A stretch of 64,000 nucleotides of DNA from Buxus sempervirens (taxonomy: Eukaryota; Streptophyta; Magnoliopsida; Buxales; Buxaceae), in NCBI GenBank assembly GCA_947561395.2, contig OX387184.1:59951197-60015196 (forward strand), written 5' to 3'. This document shows, piece after piece, positions 13,638 through 25,842 of this stretch. Numbering within the stretch: position 1 is the stretch's first letter; each line of letters starts with the position of its first letter. The position numbers and the translations under genes were made by a program. A model generated the notes under the pieces. That model saw only the letters and a list, made by a program, of their open reading frames with translations, did not search any database and was not told the origin of the DNA.

Positions 13638-14374
13638 AGGGAAAAGTGGTTTTTAGTGATACTTTTTTGATATAATTGAAAATCAGTGTTGTTTACTGTT
13701 TATTAAAAGTTTCTTTGGAAAATTCCAAAAAAAGACTTGCAAACTTCACTTGTAACAAAATGAGTCAAAGTCTTTTGAAGGTATCTTCAAAAGAAACTCT
13801 TAATGAAAAGTAAAATGACACTGATTTTTAATTATGTTAAAAAGTTAAAAGTATCACTAAAAACTAATTACCAAGAATTTGCCGACTGAATCTAAATTAT
13901 TTTAAGGGTAAATTACACTTACCTTCCTTGATGCATGCTATAATTATACTTACCTCCCTTGAGGTTTCTGAAATAACACTTTCCCCCCTTGAGATTTGTG
14001 TATGGGTTAAAATAACAATTTTTCATTGAAGTTTCCGTCAAAACAGTAGTAATAGTTAGTAAAATAATTTTAACTAGACAAGATTACCCCTTCATAAAGA
14101 TGAGAACAAAAATTTTAATGGCCTAAGGCATTACTATCATTTAACTTAAATGGGGGTAATCTTGTCCATCTCAAATTATTTTACTAACTATCACTACTGT
14201 TTTGACGGAAACTTCAATGAAAAGGTGTTATTTTGACCCATACACAAATCTCAAGGGGGGAAAGTATTATTTTAGAAACCTCAAGGGAGGTAAATATAAT
14301 TATAGCATGCATCAAGGAAGGTAAGTGTAATTTACCCTTATTTTAAAAACGCATCACTAAAAACCAATTTCCCC
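13638..14374. mobile_element. hAT-like MITE, outer element of a nested pair
   Basis: The ends form an imperfect terminal inverted repeat of about 22 bp (GTGGTTTTTAGTGAT at the left, ATCACTAAAAACCAAT at the right). An exact 8-bp target-site duplication TAGATTAT lies at 13630..13637 and 14375..14382, as expected for hAT insertions. Without the element nested inside it, its length is about 296 bp. No coding capacity is seen. Confidence 0.75.
13906..14337. mobile_element. Mutator-like MITE with long inverted repeats, nested in the hAT-like MITE
   Basis: The two halves are inverted copies of each other over about 200 bp, beginning GGGTAAATTACACTTACCTT. A 9-bp target-site duplication TTATTTTAA flanks it exactly at 13897..13905 and 14338..14346, the size made by Mutator-superfamily transposases. 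It sits inside the outer MITE and so is younger. Confidence 0.85.
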
Positions 14375-14679
14375 TAGATTATTTCTATAAAGAATACATT
14401 GAAGATCACTTGTTTAACATTAATTTCTGCAATTTCATTCCAAGTCTGGTTCTGTACCACATGATACACACATCATAAAGCCTCAAGCCAATCAAGTAAC
14501 AAAAACAATGCAACCCATAAGATACAATATCTATAGTTATCATGCTAGAAGGAAAATATTTACTGTTCATTGCCGTTCTACCCGGGAAGTTATGAAGCCA
14601 CCACTGTATTCAAAGAAGGCATTGTTGCCGTCAGGATGGTGAGGATTTTAGTCCTCATAGGTTGCCAAGGTAGACAGAT
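14375..14679 (-). other. 3' flank of kinase B with out-of-frame former C-terminus
   Basis: The segment 14,570-14,679 still resembles the DNA that encodes the last 40 or so residues of kinase A, but it lies past the stop of kinase B. The remainder matches the kinase A 3' flank. Confidence 0.7.
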
Positions 14680-17600
14680 TCAGCATTTGGGGTCCAAGCC
14701 AGCAAGAAGCATGATGCTCTCAATCTCTTTTACGACATCACTCATAAAGGGTCGGTCAGCTCTTGATTCTTCCACACAGCTCATTGCTAGATCTACAAAC
14801 TTCTCAAATCCGGCAAGAGCATTGCCTGACACAATGGCCGGATCAAGAAGCTCATGAAGGCCATACAAATCCTTTTTCTTATCCATTGCCATCCTGACAT
14901 CTTGCACAATGTATCTCCCTTGTTCGATTGGCCTTCTAGCAGTTATCAGTTCTAGCATAAGCACTCCAAAGCTGTAAACATCACTCTTGTCTGTCAACCG
15001 CTGGGACACGCAGTATTCAGGATCCAAGTAGCCCTGCACCAACAGAAGCTCTGTTTTTTTAAGAAAACTGAAGAAATATTGTAAGATCTTCAATAAATTC
15101 AAAGCTTTATGACACAAAGCTTCAACAATTTCAAGCATCTTGTGGTACTCTCTTAGGTTGTTAGTAAGCACAAATGTCAGTTTTTCAAAAAAACCTGAGA
15201 TATCCTGCAAGGAGAGAAGCAAAGACTAGAAACAAAGACAGGTTTCAGAGTTTAGACTCAGAAAACAGCCACCATGCAGGTTCAAGATACATGTAAGTTT
15301 CCCTTCATGAGATTTTGACAGAAATTGTGAACATGCATGCATTTCACAGATATGCACAAACAGAAGGTTCTTGAAAAACTTCCCATTAGAACAATAATTT
15401 TTTTTTTCCGACGTTCCTTGTCAAATACATTACTGGGGTTAAAACAGAAACACTTTGAATAAAATAGACTAAAATGTAGCCTATAGTGATTATATTTTTA
15501 AAAGAACATTGAGAAATCTCAATACCTTCAAATCAATACTAGATTGAGTAGAGTATTTCATCTTCATATTCTTTTTCAAGAACCTAACCATATATTTCTT
15601 TATTCATATTTTTATTTCATTAATTCTTTTCCTGGAGAAAAAAGGACTATAGTCAAAAAAAAAAAAACTCCAGTGGAAAAGTCCTCACCGTTGTTCCTTT
15701 GATTTGAGCTGTAACATGGTCCTTTTCCTTGTCATCTCCAAGTTTTGAGAGGCCAAAATCTGAAACTTTTGCATTTAACTGGAAATCTATGAGGATGTTA
15801 GCTGATTTGATATTTCTATGTATTATTGGTGGATTTTTCTGCTCATGCAAATACGCCAGTCCTATGGCAGAACCAAGGGCTACTCGAAGCCTCCTCTTCC
15901 AATCCAACTGGACCCTTGACTTTCCTGCAAAGATCATATACATATATGAACAAAGACTTAACATTTGCTTTACAGAAATCAAATTTATTAGAAATTTACT
16001 TTCAGAAGAAAGATAACAAAAACAGGCATGTTGTCCCATTCTGAATTCTTGTCACATAAGCTAACTGGCATCTATGGTTTCATAATTAGGAAGGAAAGTT
16101 AATCATCAAGTAATTACAATCCAGTATAATAAAAATGATCATATTAGGAAAGACTGATAACAATGCTGACCTAGTTATATTCACTTAATAAACATGACTA
16201 GAATTCTACACACTACCTTAACAATTTGTGTATAATAACCTTTAAGATTTAATTTTATGAGTCAACTAGTTTTCTTTCAAATGCTTGAGTTCACTACATA
16301 GTATAATACTCAGTCCTCATCAGTGTTTACAGTTTTGGCGGCATGAATTTCGCTCCATACAGGCCTTGCAAGACATTTCATGGGGGTATTTTACTCCATT
16401 ATATATTGAGTGCAATTTCAAGCAAAACGGTTGAGACAGAGAAAAATTTCAAGAGAATTTTTTCTTTTTTTGCAATTTAAATAGCCAAAAACACTTGAAA
16501 TTTTGCCTAAATCAAGAGAAATTTTGTTCGAATCCAAATCCAAAAAACCCTGATTTTCACATTCTCAGATTTTATGACGAATCAGGCCGAAATTTTGTTT
16601 CTGTTGCTGGGTGTACCAAAATGTAAAACCTTGGTCCTCATCAAGGTCATGTATTTACGCTTCGTAATTTTTGAGTATCATACTTAGTATATCAATTTTC
16701 ATACATTGGTGAATTTTCCTTTTATGTGAGAAGTTCTTATACCAAAAACTGTGATGAGTGCTTCTCTTTCTGTTGAAAGATTAGATATATATGATTGAAA
16801 AGATGTAGACAAGAAATTATTTTTATGCATAAAATTTCAGAGCCCACAGCCATAATATAAATGCATTTATTATGTATGTATCTGTGTGCATGTGGACACA
16901 TTGAGAAAGAACTACTAGTGCTAAGATTGGGATGAACATTTATCTCACAAGCAAGAAAATAGTTAAATACCTGAAAGACTGTCACTTAAAGGACCATTTG
17001 GAAGGTATTCATAAACCAATGAATGCATTTATTATGTATCTGTGAGTATGTGTATACACTGAGAAAAGAACTACTAGTGCTAAGATCAGGGTGAAAACTT
17101 ATTTCACAATCAAGAGAAGAGATAAATACCTGAAAGACTGTCTCTTAAAGTACCATTTGGAATGTATTCATAAACCAATGTTTGTTCACCTTTCTCAAAA
17201 CAGAAGCCCATGAGGCTGACAAGGTTTTTATGATGAATCCTAGAAAGTAGCTCAATTTCATTTTTGAATTCTGTGTCACCTTGCATAGATTCCTTCTGAG
17301 CTCTTTTGATGGCAACCGGTTCTCCAGTGGCAAGAGTTCCACTATAAACCTGTAAGATTACCATCATTAAAGGCTTAAGAAAAATTCATTCGCAGAAAGG
17401 ATATAGGAAACATTACCAACCTTTCCATAGCTCCCTGATCCAATCTCACAGAATTCTGAGAAATTGTTGGTGCATTTCTCAAGTTCTTCAAAAGAAAAAC
17501 ATCTAGACCCTTTTAATTCAGGGATACTGCCACTACTGGGATCCCATGATGCTACATTGATATGACATGGAAGTAGTGATAAGAACAAACATCAGGGAAA

Positions 17601-19019
17601 AATGTGAAAAGAGATAAGGAAACAAATCAATCCAGAAAGGAATGCAAATTATTAGAAGGAAAACGAATATCCTTATGGTTGAATCATGGCCTTACCAAAA
17701 ACCTGGTTTCTTTCACTATTTATTTTTGTTATTCTCTTTTGATGAAGGGTATAAAATCCTGCACAAATTAATAACAGTACAACCCCACCAGCTGTTGCTC
17801 CGAGAATAATTCCAATACTTGATTTCTTTAGTTCCGTAGTTGCTTCCAGTGAACATAATATATAGAACCCTGCATCAGTAGGGCATAATCAACACTATGA
17901 GAAAGTGCCTTAATTAGTTTGCGTTGAAGTCATAATTACCTACAAAGTTCCGATATTCTGAACCGATAAAAGTGAATGGCCCAAAGGGTTCAGGGGACGT
18001 GAAGGTTTGGTTACTGAATGTAGATCCAATAGCAGAAATGTCAAATCGACTGAAGCGTTCTTTGCCCGAGGGAAAGATTTGGAGACTCAATTCAAGGTAT
18101 TTATCTGAATTTTTCATTGGTTTACTCACAGAAACAGAATCCACAGGAAGGTTATATGTCTGAAAAGTATCCATCAGTGACTTCTCGAGAGTAAAATAGT
18201 ATGATGATTTTCCCAAGTCCGAGAAGGAAGGAGCTCTGAAATATAAGGTGCCCATGTAAGGGTATGAACATCTACAGTTGGGGCTGGATTTCTGATCTGA
18301 AGGACATATAATACGTATGCAATTGTTTGCTGCAGTTGAATATAATGGAGTTGACTGTTGGGAACCCAAGCAGTATTTGCTTTGCCATCCTCTCTTATCA
18401 CAAACTGGATTTCTTGCGAGCCTGCAGAAATGAATAGAGGAAAAAAAAAGTCAGCTGATAAAGCTTTAAAAACCAGAGTTCTAGATATCCAATTTCAATA
18501 TAGTAACTGAACAGAGGATCCTTCACACCATTATGGGGATAGCTAGGTAAAAATATCTGACAAATTAGGCTTACATTATCTTGTTACTGTATCCACCTCT
18601 TTCCACAATACCAGAAATGTAATTACTCTGCAAATCAATTAGTTGCAGATGACGGCTATAGTCAGTGCCAATGTCCAAGGTTCCATTAAGCTCGTTGTTC
18701 CTTAGATTCCTGTCACCAAATTTTTGAACAGTCATGCTTTTATTGCCATCTTAATTATGATGATATATAACTCGTTTTTCTGAATTTAAAATTTCAGGCT
18801 ATAAAATGCATATTTTCACTTGCCACATTTGTTACTGGATTTTCTATTAGATACTGTATTTTTTATATGCAGCTAAAACTTACACACTCTCTAATTGTGG
18901 GGTGCTGAAGAGGCTCACTGGAACTGATCCTTGAAGTTCTGTATTTTCCATCTCCCTGCCAAGACATTATTTAGTAAATTATAATGAAAATATAGCCTCA
19001 TTTTTAAGAGAACTAACAA

Positions 19020-19059
<40 letters not shown>

Positions 19060-22000
19060 CAATGTCATCAATGGCTCTAAGTTTGAAACCCATGGAGGAA
19101 AATCTGATGCTTGGAAGCTATTATTGCTCAAGTCCCTACATGGTACAGATCATATTGGGTTATGCAAGAATAAAGAATACGAAAAAACTAATATATATAT
19201 ATGTAGACACACATAATAACTAACTAAGGAATGTCTCCCGCAGAAACATCTTACAAGAGGAATTAGTTTCCTCTTGGAAAATGTGACTATAAAATACTCT
19301 CTTTTGAAAAATTCAGCTGGAAGCTTATTTCCTACTTGAAAGGATTAAAAAGAATTACTTTGACAGAATTTTATAATTTCTTTTCCACTTACAAATACTT
19401 GAGATTGTTCATGCCAGTCAGATTAGGCATAGGGCCAGAAAGTTGATTATTGCATAAAAACCTGGAAACAGAAAATAAGAAATATCAACCTGAAAAACAA
19501 TGCTTCCATGAATCAAGTGCTAATACCCGAGCTAGTATTTCTTGTTCCAGTGCTTACAACTGACCGACACTTGTAAGGTTGTTGAGGTTTAAAGGCACTG
19601 ATCCATTTAACATATTCTGATCAAGGCGGCTGTTGCAAATTTGAAACCATCAATAATCAACTCAAGAGCTTCACAGAAATTCAAATGTAAGAAAATCTGA
19701 GTATTGTATCAAGTTTCAGGAGGCAGATGTACTGACAGAATCTCCAAAGTTTTTATGAGTCCTAGAGTGGAAGGGATACTCCCAGTGAGCTTGTTGCTAT
19801 TCAAAAGCCTGCATACTTTTATTTGTTAGCATGAGATAGATAAAATATTATTTCCTATCACAGTCAAGATGCCAAATACTTGGACATTCTCAATTGACAG
19901 GTATCTAAAAATCATAATACATTGATATCATTAGGCCATAATGAGTGTAAAACTCCCTGTACAACGCCATACTGAATTCTATTACTCTGACAGGATGATT
20001 TTCATAACTTTTTTTTGCTACTCAGAAAACAGAATGTATTAATTGAAAAGCCTTCCCAAGAGGATGAGAGAACATTTCTTAATTAACAAGATTTCAATGT
20101 TTCCTAAAGTAATAAACTAGAAGACTATCATATGTGCATTTCATAATTTAGGCATAATATACACTTAAACGAACATATTTCACATGAAAGTAATAGTTAT
20201 TTTCTTCTCTATATTTACTCCATCTCCACCTCCCACCCCTTCAACCTATGCTTTGTTTTGATTTGCTTTCAAATAGTTGTTCTTGAAGTAAGGAAGCAAG
20301 AAAACAAGGATGTAGTTTTTTGCATGTACTGGAAGTAATAATTTGTTGCTTCTCCTCAAAAGCAGCCAAAAAGGAGGAAAAAAAAACACTCTTTTTTGCT
20401 TCAGTTAAGAAGCAGAAGGTACTTAATAGATTATTAACCAAAGATTGCTTTTTAGAAGCATTTTTTTGCTTTCAAATGAAAAAAAAGTCGGAAAGCAATG
20501 AAACAAAGCCATAATTGGTCGGCATAATTGTGGTAAAACAAACTTATGCAAATACATACAGCAGAACCATTTGCTCAAAATTAATAAACAACTGAATTAT
20601 TAAACAGCCAAGCCAAAGGAACTTACACATGTATCAAAGCCATGTTTGAACTGAAAAGTTTAGGTGGGATGCTTCCAGAGAGCTGATTATCTCCAAAATG
20701 ACTGTAAACCAGAAAAAAAAAATTCTTTTTTTTTTTTTTTTGGGATCAAAAAATGACTCACCAATCAATTCCAAAAGTAGAAGATAAAAGTTTGAGCATA
20801 CAAGTGTTTGGTATGAATTAGCATATCCAGACCATATGTATTTGCACTAGATACTGGGATGCTCCCAGAGAGTTTATTGTCAGTTAAATCTAGCCAGTAC
20901 AGATTAGATAGATTCCCAATGGAAGCCGGTATTGAGCCAGAAAAGCTGTTTGAATCAAGAGATCTGTGGGGAAATAAAAAATGGAAATTTCAGATAAATT
21001 AGCAAAGATTTGAAATTAAGTTACTTCTCTAGAAATTAGAGAAACTACTTGAAAGAGAACATAGAATATATAAATTTAAATGTTGCCATAATTTAAGCGT
21101 CTTGTAAAAGCAAAACATGAGATGTACTGAAATAAGGGAACTTCCAACAAGAGATAAAAGGAAGTAAAAGATACAGTTGTGTTCTGAAATGCTTCCACAT
21201 CATTTTACTCCAAGAGGGATTGAGCCTTTAAAAAACTTGCATATTTGATATTTCTTTAAAAAGTGGCATATTGCACTTCTACATCAAAGAATTGTTTCAT
21301 AGTTCAAGTCCTTACAAAAAGACTAGCTGCTTTAGATAACCTATTGTATCCGGAATTGGACCAAAGAAACTGCACCCAGCCAGTATCCTGGAATGCAAAA
21401 AAAAAAAAAAGGAAAAGAAAAAAGAAACAACTGGTTAGGAATAGTTTTCTAATCAAATTAGTTTTGAATCAGCTACCCTTTACCATCCATTAGGATTTTC
21501 TTACAGGTTTTTCAGCTTCTGCAAACTCCCTATTGATGGTGGAAGGGGTCCTGTCAGACCCTTGTTGTAAGATAGATCCCTGAAGGGATAAATTAATGAT
21601 TAGAAAGGGAACTCTATGACGAAACAATAACAATAACAAAGATGATGACAACAATGACAATAATAAAAAAAGTAAGAAGAATAATAGGAGCAGCAGCTGA
21701 TGCTGCTGACGTAATAAAGACCGGATTATATAAAGATTATCAGATTATATTTCTTACAACATAATTTTCTTTTCTTTGTGATTTATATAATGGAAAGTTG
21801 TGAACCACATCATCATGCAGAGGAGAAAATGTCAAGTGCAACTAGAAAACTTACAAAGTCTGTAGCTCAGATAGAAATTGGATGTCATCAGACAATTGAC
21901 CCTTCAGCCCCATGCTTGCTAATGTTCTGAAAATGAAATCAGATTGAAAAGAACACCCAAAATTTGCCTAGATTTAGAAATTTTATATAAGAGCATTTCT

Positions 22001-25000
22001 CAATGAAATATACACGGAGGTCACTCGAGAATTATCGCATCCAATTCCTTCCCAACTTTTGCCACAAGGATCCCCACATTTCCAACTTGGTGGTTTAATC
22101 TGCCAAAGATTCATCAAAGAACGAAGAGCTGCAACTGTACCAAGAAAAGCAAAAGAGTTGTTGGTAATTAGATGTGAAAATCACTAGATGCTCATGTTTT
22201 AAATGAAAATTAAATTCTCTATAGAAGAGATCTGGAACTCATTTCAGGTAAATGAAAGAATTCAAAACAAAAGAATGAAAAAGAAGAAAAAGAAAGGGAA
22301 AGAGAAAAAATAATTTGCATAAGCAAAGTTTTGACTAAAAAAAGCAGTTTGTTAGACATGTTACACACCCAAATGTTATGTGAGTAGCCAATGGAGATTG
22401 CAAGACCCCCTACCTTAATGGGCTCGCATTTTAGTAACATTTGACAGTCAATGAGAGAATACATGTTTGACAGATGATCACTGTCCTCTAAATTGACTCA
22501 ATTTCTCTAGTATCAAGACACCTATTTCAAAGAGAACCATGTCATGACGTCATGGAAAAGTCACTGGTGGTTTATCAAAGCAGGAACTTTTTCTGAGCCA
22601 AATTAATTAAAACTCAGAGATCAAATGAGAGATTCCCAAGTGATACCTTAGCACTAGGCTGCCGACCAATATGATCCTTAACCAGATGGATTGGCAAATG
22701 GATTCTAACATTTCTATATAGCCAAGATATGCAATCTATAATTTCAAGATGTATGAGCCTTCAACTGTGTACAGAAACACAAGATATGTGGTAAAATAAC
22801 CTATTGCTATAAAATTAATCAATAATTTCTCATATAATAAGTATTCAAAGATATGAACTACAAACTTATTAGCTGGAAATACTATTTTGTTTTGCATTCA
22901 CAGGAAGGTTAAATGGAGCTACTTCAAATAATCAATAAAGATAACTTTGCAATGTTCTCATTTATATAAGGGAGAAAAATGATAATGGAAATTAAGGTAC
23001 CAATCTTTGACAAATGAACAAGATCATTGAATAAGAAAACAGCCTTCAAGAATGCTTGCATACAGTCCAAAGGGAGCATTAATTAAGGCTGTTGTAACCA
23101 AAAGTAGAGATAGTTCAACTCATTGCACAGAAAGAACCAGATTTCAGATAGATAGAATTCAAACCAAGAGCTTCTACAACCTTGGCCTATGTTCTTGCTC
23201 CTTATGAATCTTTAATAGTCAAGAGTTGTGACATATTAAGTTCATGCAAAAATTTGACTCCTCCGATCTTCCAAAACTATAATATAAAATTTTTGGATGG
23301 AAACCTGAACTTCATTTATCTTCTAGTCATTCCTAATGTTGGAATATTTTTAATAAAACCCCTTTTCTTGTTTGTAGGGTGACTTGAACCATGAGCAGTT
23401 TAGCGTGCTTGTGCATATGGTGGAAGGAAGATAGGCGCACATTGAAATTGAAGTAAATTTTGGAGTTGTTTATATATGATCTCACTCATATGTGTTAGTG
23501 AGCATGTGTGAAAATATGGGATGCCCTCACATGCCCAGGAGGCCAAAGGCCATTCCACTAAGATTTTGGGTCCTAGCACCAAAAACTCTTAATGTGCATG
23601 TGTCATACACACGCATGCTCAGCTCGGTTTGATTCATACTCATGCTAAAACCTACCTTTTTATTGAAAAACTGATTACTTTATCTTGATTTATTTTATTC
23701 TAACCAAATCTACATCTATTATCTCATCAGCTTTATTTTAACCTAAACAATTTTAGTCTGACCGAATTCTAAGTCTTTTATCTTGGCCAGCTTTATTAAC
23801 ATGATCTTTACTTAACATCGTACAACAATCATATTTCTTTCTGTAATTATGTGTAAGTGGTCGATTACAACATTTCAGTTATTGGTGGTTGCTAATGTTT
23901 ATAAATACCCGTCTCCTCTATTTTCAAGAGAGTCAAGAGACATCTGAATGATCTGTATTCTCGTCTTCCTCTGTTTCTCTCTCCTTTCTGCAACTGCTTT
24001 TCTATGTGTCTTTGTGCAAAGCACTGGTGAGTTTTCTGTGCTTGTACTCAACCTGGGTAAAAAAGTATTGAGTAACAATAGTGGTTTATAGGCTGTTGTA
24101 TCCTGAAGGTGACGCGCTGGAGTTTTCATGGCTGCACACAATCTTTCACAAGGTGTTAATCACCTTTAAAAAAGAGCAACCTAGTCCGTGTCTCAACCCT
24201 GGTCATTGCTTTCTCTCAAAGCTCAAGTATTTTTGAAGTTTTCTGCAATAACAGGTACTGTGTTTCTGTATTTACCATTCCAGAAACCAACACCTTCTAA
24301 CAGTTATAACATGAAAATTATAATGATAACTACTAGCTAGTATGAAATAAATAGTCCCCCCCCTTACATTCTCTTGTTCTTCTTGTTTAAAATATTATAA
24401 AGTTAATTACTTGGTTATTATTGTGGAAAGGTGAAGGATGAGATATGCAAGTTTTCCTGATCAGATGCAGTGAAGAGATATCCAAACCAGCACTTAGCTC
24501 TCATCTCAACTGGTCATCATTGTCATTAGAAATTGCATCACAATATGTGTCGTATAAGCCAATCAATGTATCTATAGGTAGTGACTGACAGTTTTATAGA
24601 TGGAATATAGAAGAAAATGCCATTACTTCATAATTTTTAGTTAATGAAGCAAGCTTTGGTTTTTCATCCTTCAGAAACTTCCCTCCTATTTGTTCCAGTA
24701 GTCATTCCTCATATGAGTAACGTTATAGTATCCCAGTCAAAGAAACTCCATACTACCAAACATCTATGTCTTGTACTCTAGAAGAAATAACTAATTTCAG
24801 ATGGAACAGCCAACACTGACATACATAGTGCTCACAGCAGGTGTCCAATCAATTAAGTCAACTACTACTTACAACTTCAAAATCCCATCTAACATAGTGC
24901 TCAAAGCAGGTAATTCAATCAAGTGAAAACATGACTCCGAATCTACAAATCTAGATAGGAACATATCAATAAAAAAAATGACTCTAAAGAAGGAAAACAT

Positions 25001-25108
25001 GCTTCAATAGAATGATTGCATACCATCCTGAGGGTTTGTAAAGGCCACTGTAACTGAAATCCTGATGCAAAATATCAGAAGCAAACATATCAAGATGCTT
25101 TGGTTCAT
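14680..25108 (-). CDS. LRR receptor-like kinase B, probable pseudokinase (paralogue of A)
   Basis: Tandem paralogue of kinase A with the same 19-exon plan. Exon 1 is 25024..25108 (signal peptide [19 protein letters not shown]). The LRR N-cap exon ends near 22012 and LRR exons run down to 18577. Later exons are 17940..18421, 17696..17842, 17421..17551, 17130..17349, 15689..15924 and 14680..15033. The glycine loop ([11 protein letters not shown]), VAIK and DFG are kept, but the catalytic loop reads HRNIKSAN: the proton-accepting Asp is Asn. The reading frame ends at [13 protein letters not shown], about 40 residues before the end of A. The transmembrane exon lacks AG at the ancestral acceptor; the next AG, 3 nt downstream, keeps the frame. 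It is probably expressed as a receptor with little or no kinase activity, or is an early pseudogene. Confidence 0.82.
16323..16633. mobile_element. Small non-autonomous element inserted in a kinase B intron
   Basis: An exact 10-bp direct repeat GTCCTCATCA (16313..16322 and 16634..16643) flanks 311 bp that are absent from the paralogous intron of kinase A near 2298. The ends are weakly inverted (GTTTACAGTTTTGG against TTTTACATTTTGG). A 9-10 bp duplication suggests a Mutator-like element. It inserted after the segmental duplication. Confidence 0.65.
16860..17184 (-). repeat. 163-bp tandem duplication with a partial kinase exon copy
   Basis: Two direct copies of about 163 bp start near 16860 and 17022. 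Each contains intron sequence plus the last 50 or so bases of the kinase exon (coding the [11 protein letters not shown] end) and its donor. The copy at about 16,970-17,020 lacks the rest of the exon and an acceptor, so the working exon is 17130..17349. Kinase A has no such repeat. Confidence 0.8.
19023..19057. repeat. (GA)n microsatellite in a kinase B intron
   Basis: About 17 GA units lie at the position equivalent to the (GA)n tract in kinase A. Confidence 0.95.
20249..20513. mobile_element. MITE with about 20-bp inverted ends in a kinase B intron
   Basis: The left end GCTTTGTTTTGATTTGCTTTC is an imperfect inverted match of the right end GGAAAGCAATGAAACAAAGC. The matching intron of kinase A (around 5,900) lacks the segment. 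A target-site duplication is not clear, so the superfamily is left open. Confidence 0.6.
23060..23210 (-). pseudogene. Relic duplicate of the kinase B first exon
   Basis: This is the unit B counterpart of the decayed exon at about 8,590-8,830. On the minus strand an ATG is followed at codon 3 by a stop, and the hydrophobic stretch is degraded. A GTATGC donor like that of the real exon 1 is still visible near 23,062. Confidence 0.5.
23337..24292 (+). mobile_element. Probable solo LTR, Copia-like (fossil)
   Basis: The segment starts TGTTGG and ends CCAACA. It is absent from the matching place in intron 1 of kinase A. The host sequence on the right resumes where that on the left stops (CCTTCTAA in unit A), as expected for an insertion with a 5-bp duplication. 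No internal retrotransposon region is present. Orientation and family are tentative; it postdates the segmental duplication. Confidence 0.5.
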
Positions 25109-25842
25109 CACTCAGAAAATGGTCAAGACATCAAACAGACCATAATCCCAACCAGAATACTCAGAAACCTCAGCTCTTGCTCCAGCTCCTTATGAATCGT
25201 TACCAGTCATTTTTTTTTTTGGATTCATCCAATGCATCCCAAGCTTCTACTCTTCTTCTTCTTCTTATTCACAAACTTCTTCAGTGGCTCTGGTCCAATA
25301 ACGTAAGAGGACCTGGATTGAAATTGGCTTCTTTCTTCTTCGCATGACTCACAATATAATGATAATGACCCCTTGGAAGTCTTTGATCTTAGAAAATTTT
25401 TAATTCCCTGCTTGAAACCAACTCATTTGTTTGAAAACCCATGTGCCTATTTTCTTTGACTTTCCTTTAGTAACAATCAGAAACCACTGATAACAAGAAT
25501 GATACCCAGATGAAAATCTTCAAGTATTGGTGTTTAGAATACTTCACATTAAGTTATTGCCATGGAAGATGATATGTGTACACCTCAATGGTCAGATTAA
25601 GAGACTAATTGCTGTCATCCCAACTGGCAATTATCATCCCAAGCTAGTATCCCTCTGTTGGCTAACTTATTGCCACATCAGCTGAAATCCCACATGGGAA
25701 GTTATAATTGGTTGGTTCCAAGTGCACCAACAGAAAATCCTAACCAGGGAGGAGGGGACTTAAGGCTGCTTTCAAGAATTTAAAAAGGGGAAAAGGAGAG
25801 CGTTCAATGGGTAATTGTAAAAGTAAAACAAAGTAGAAAGGA
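25109..25842. promoter_or_regulatory. Divergent promoter region of kinase B and CLD1
   Basis: A 734-bp spacer lies between two divergent start codons and is conserved with the corresponding spacer of unit A. No single motif is strong enough to name. Confidence 0.5.
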
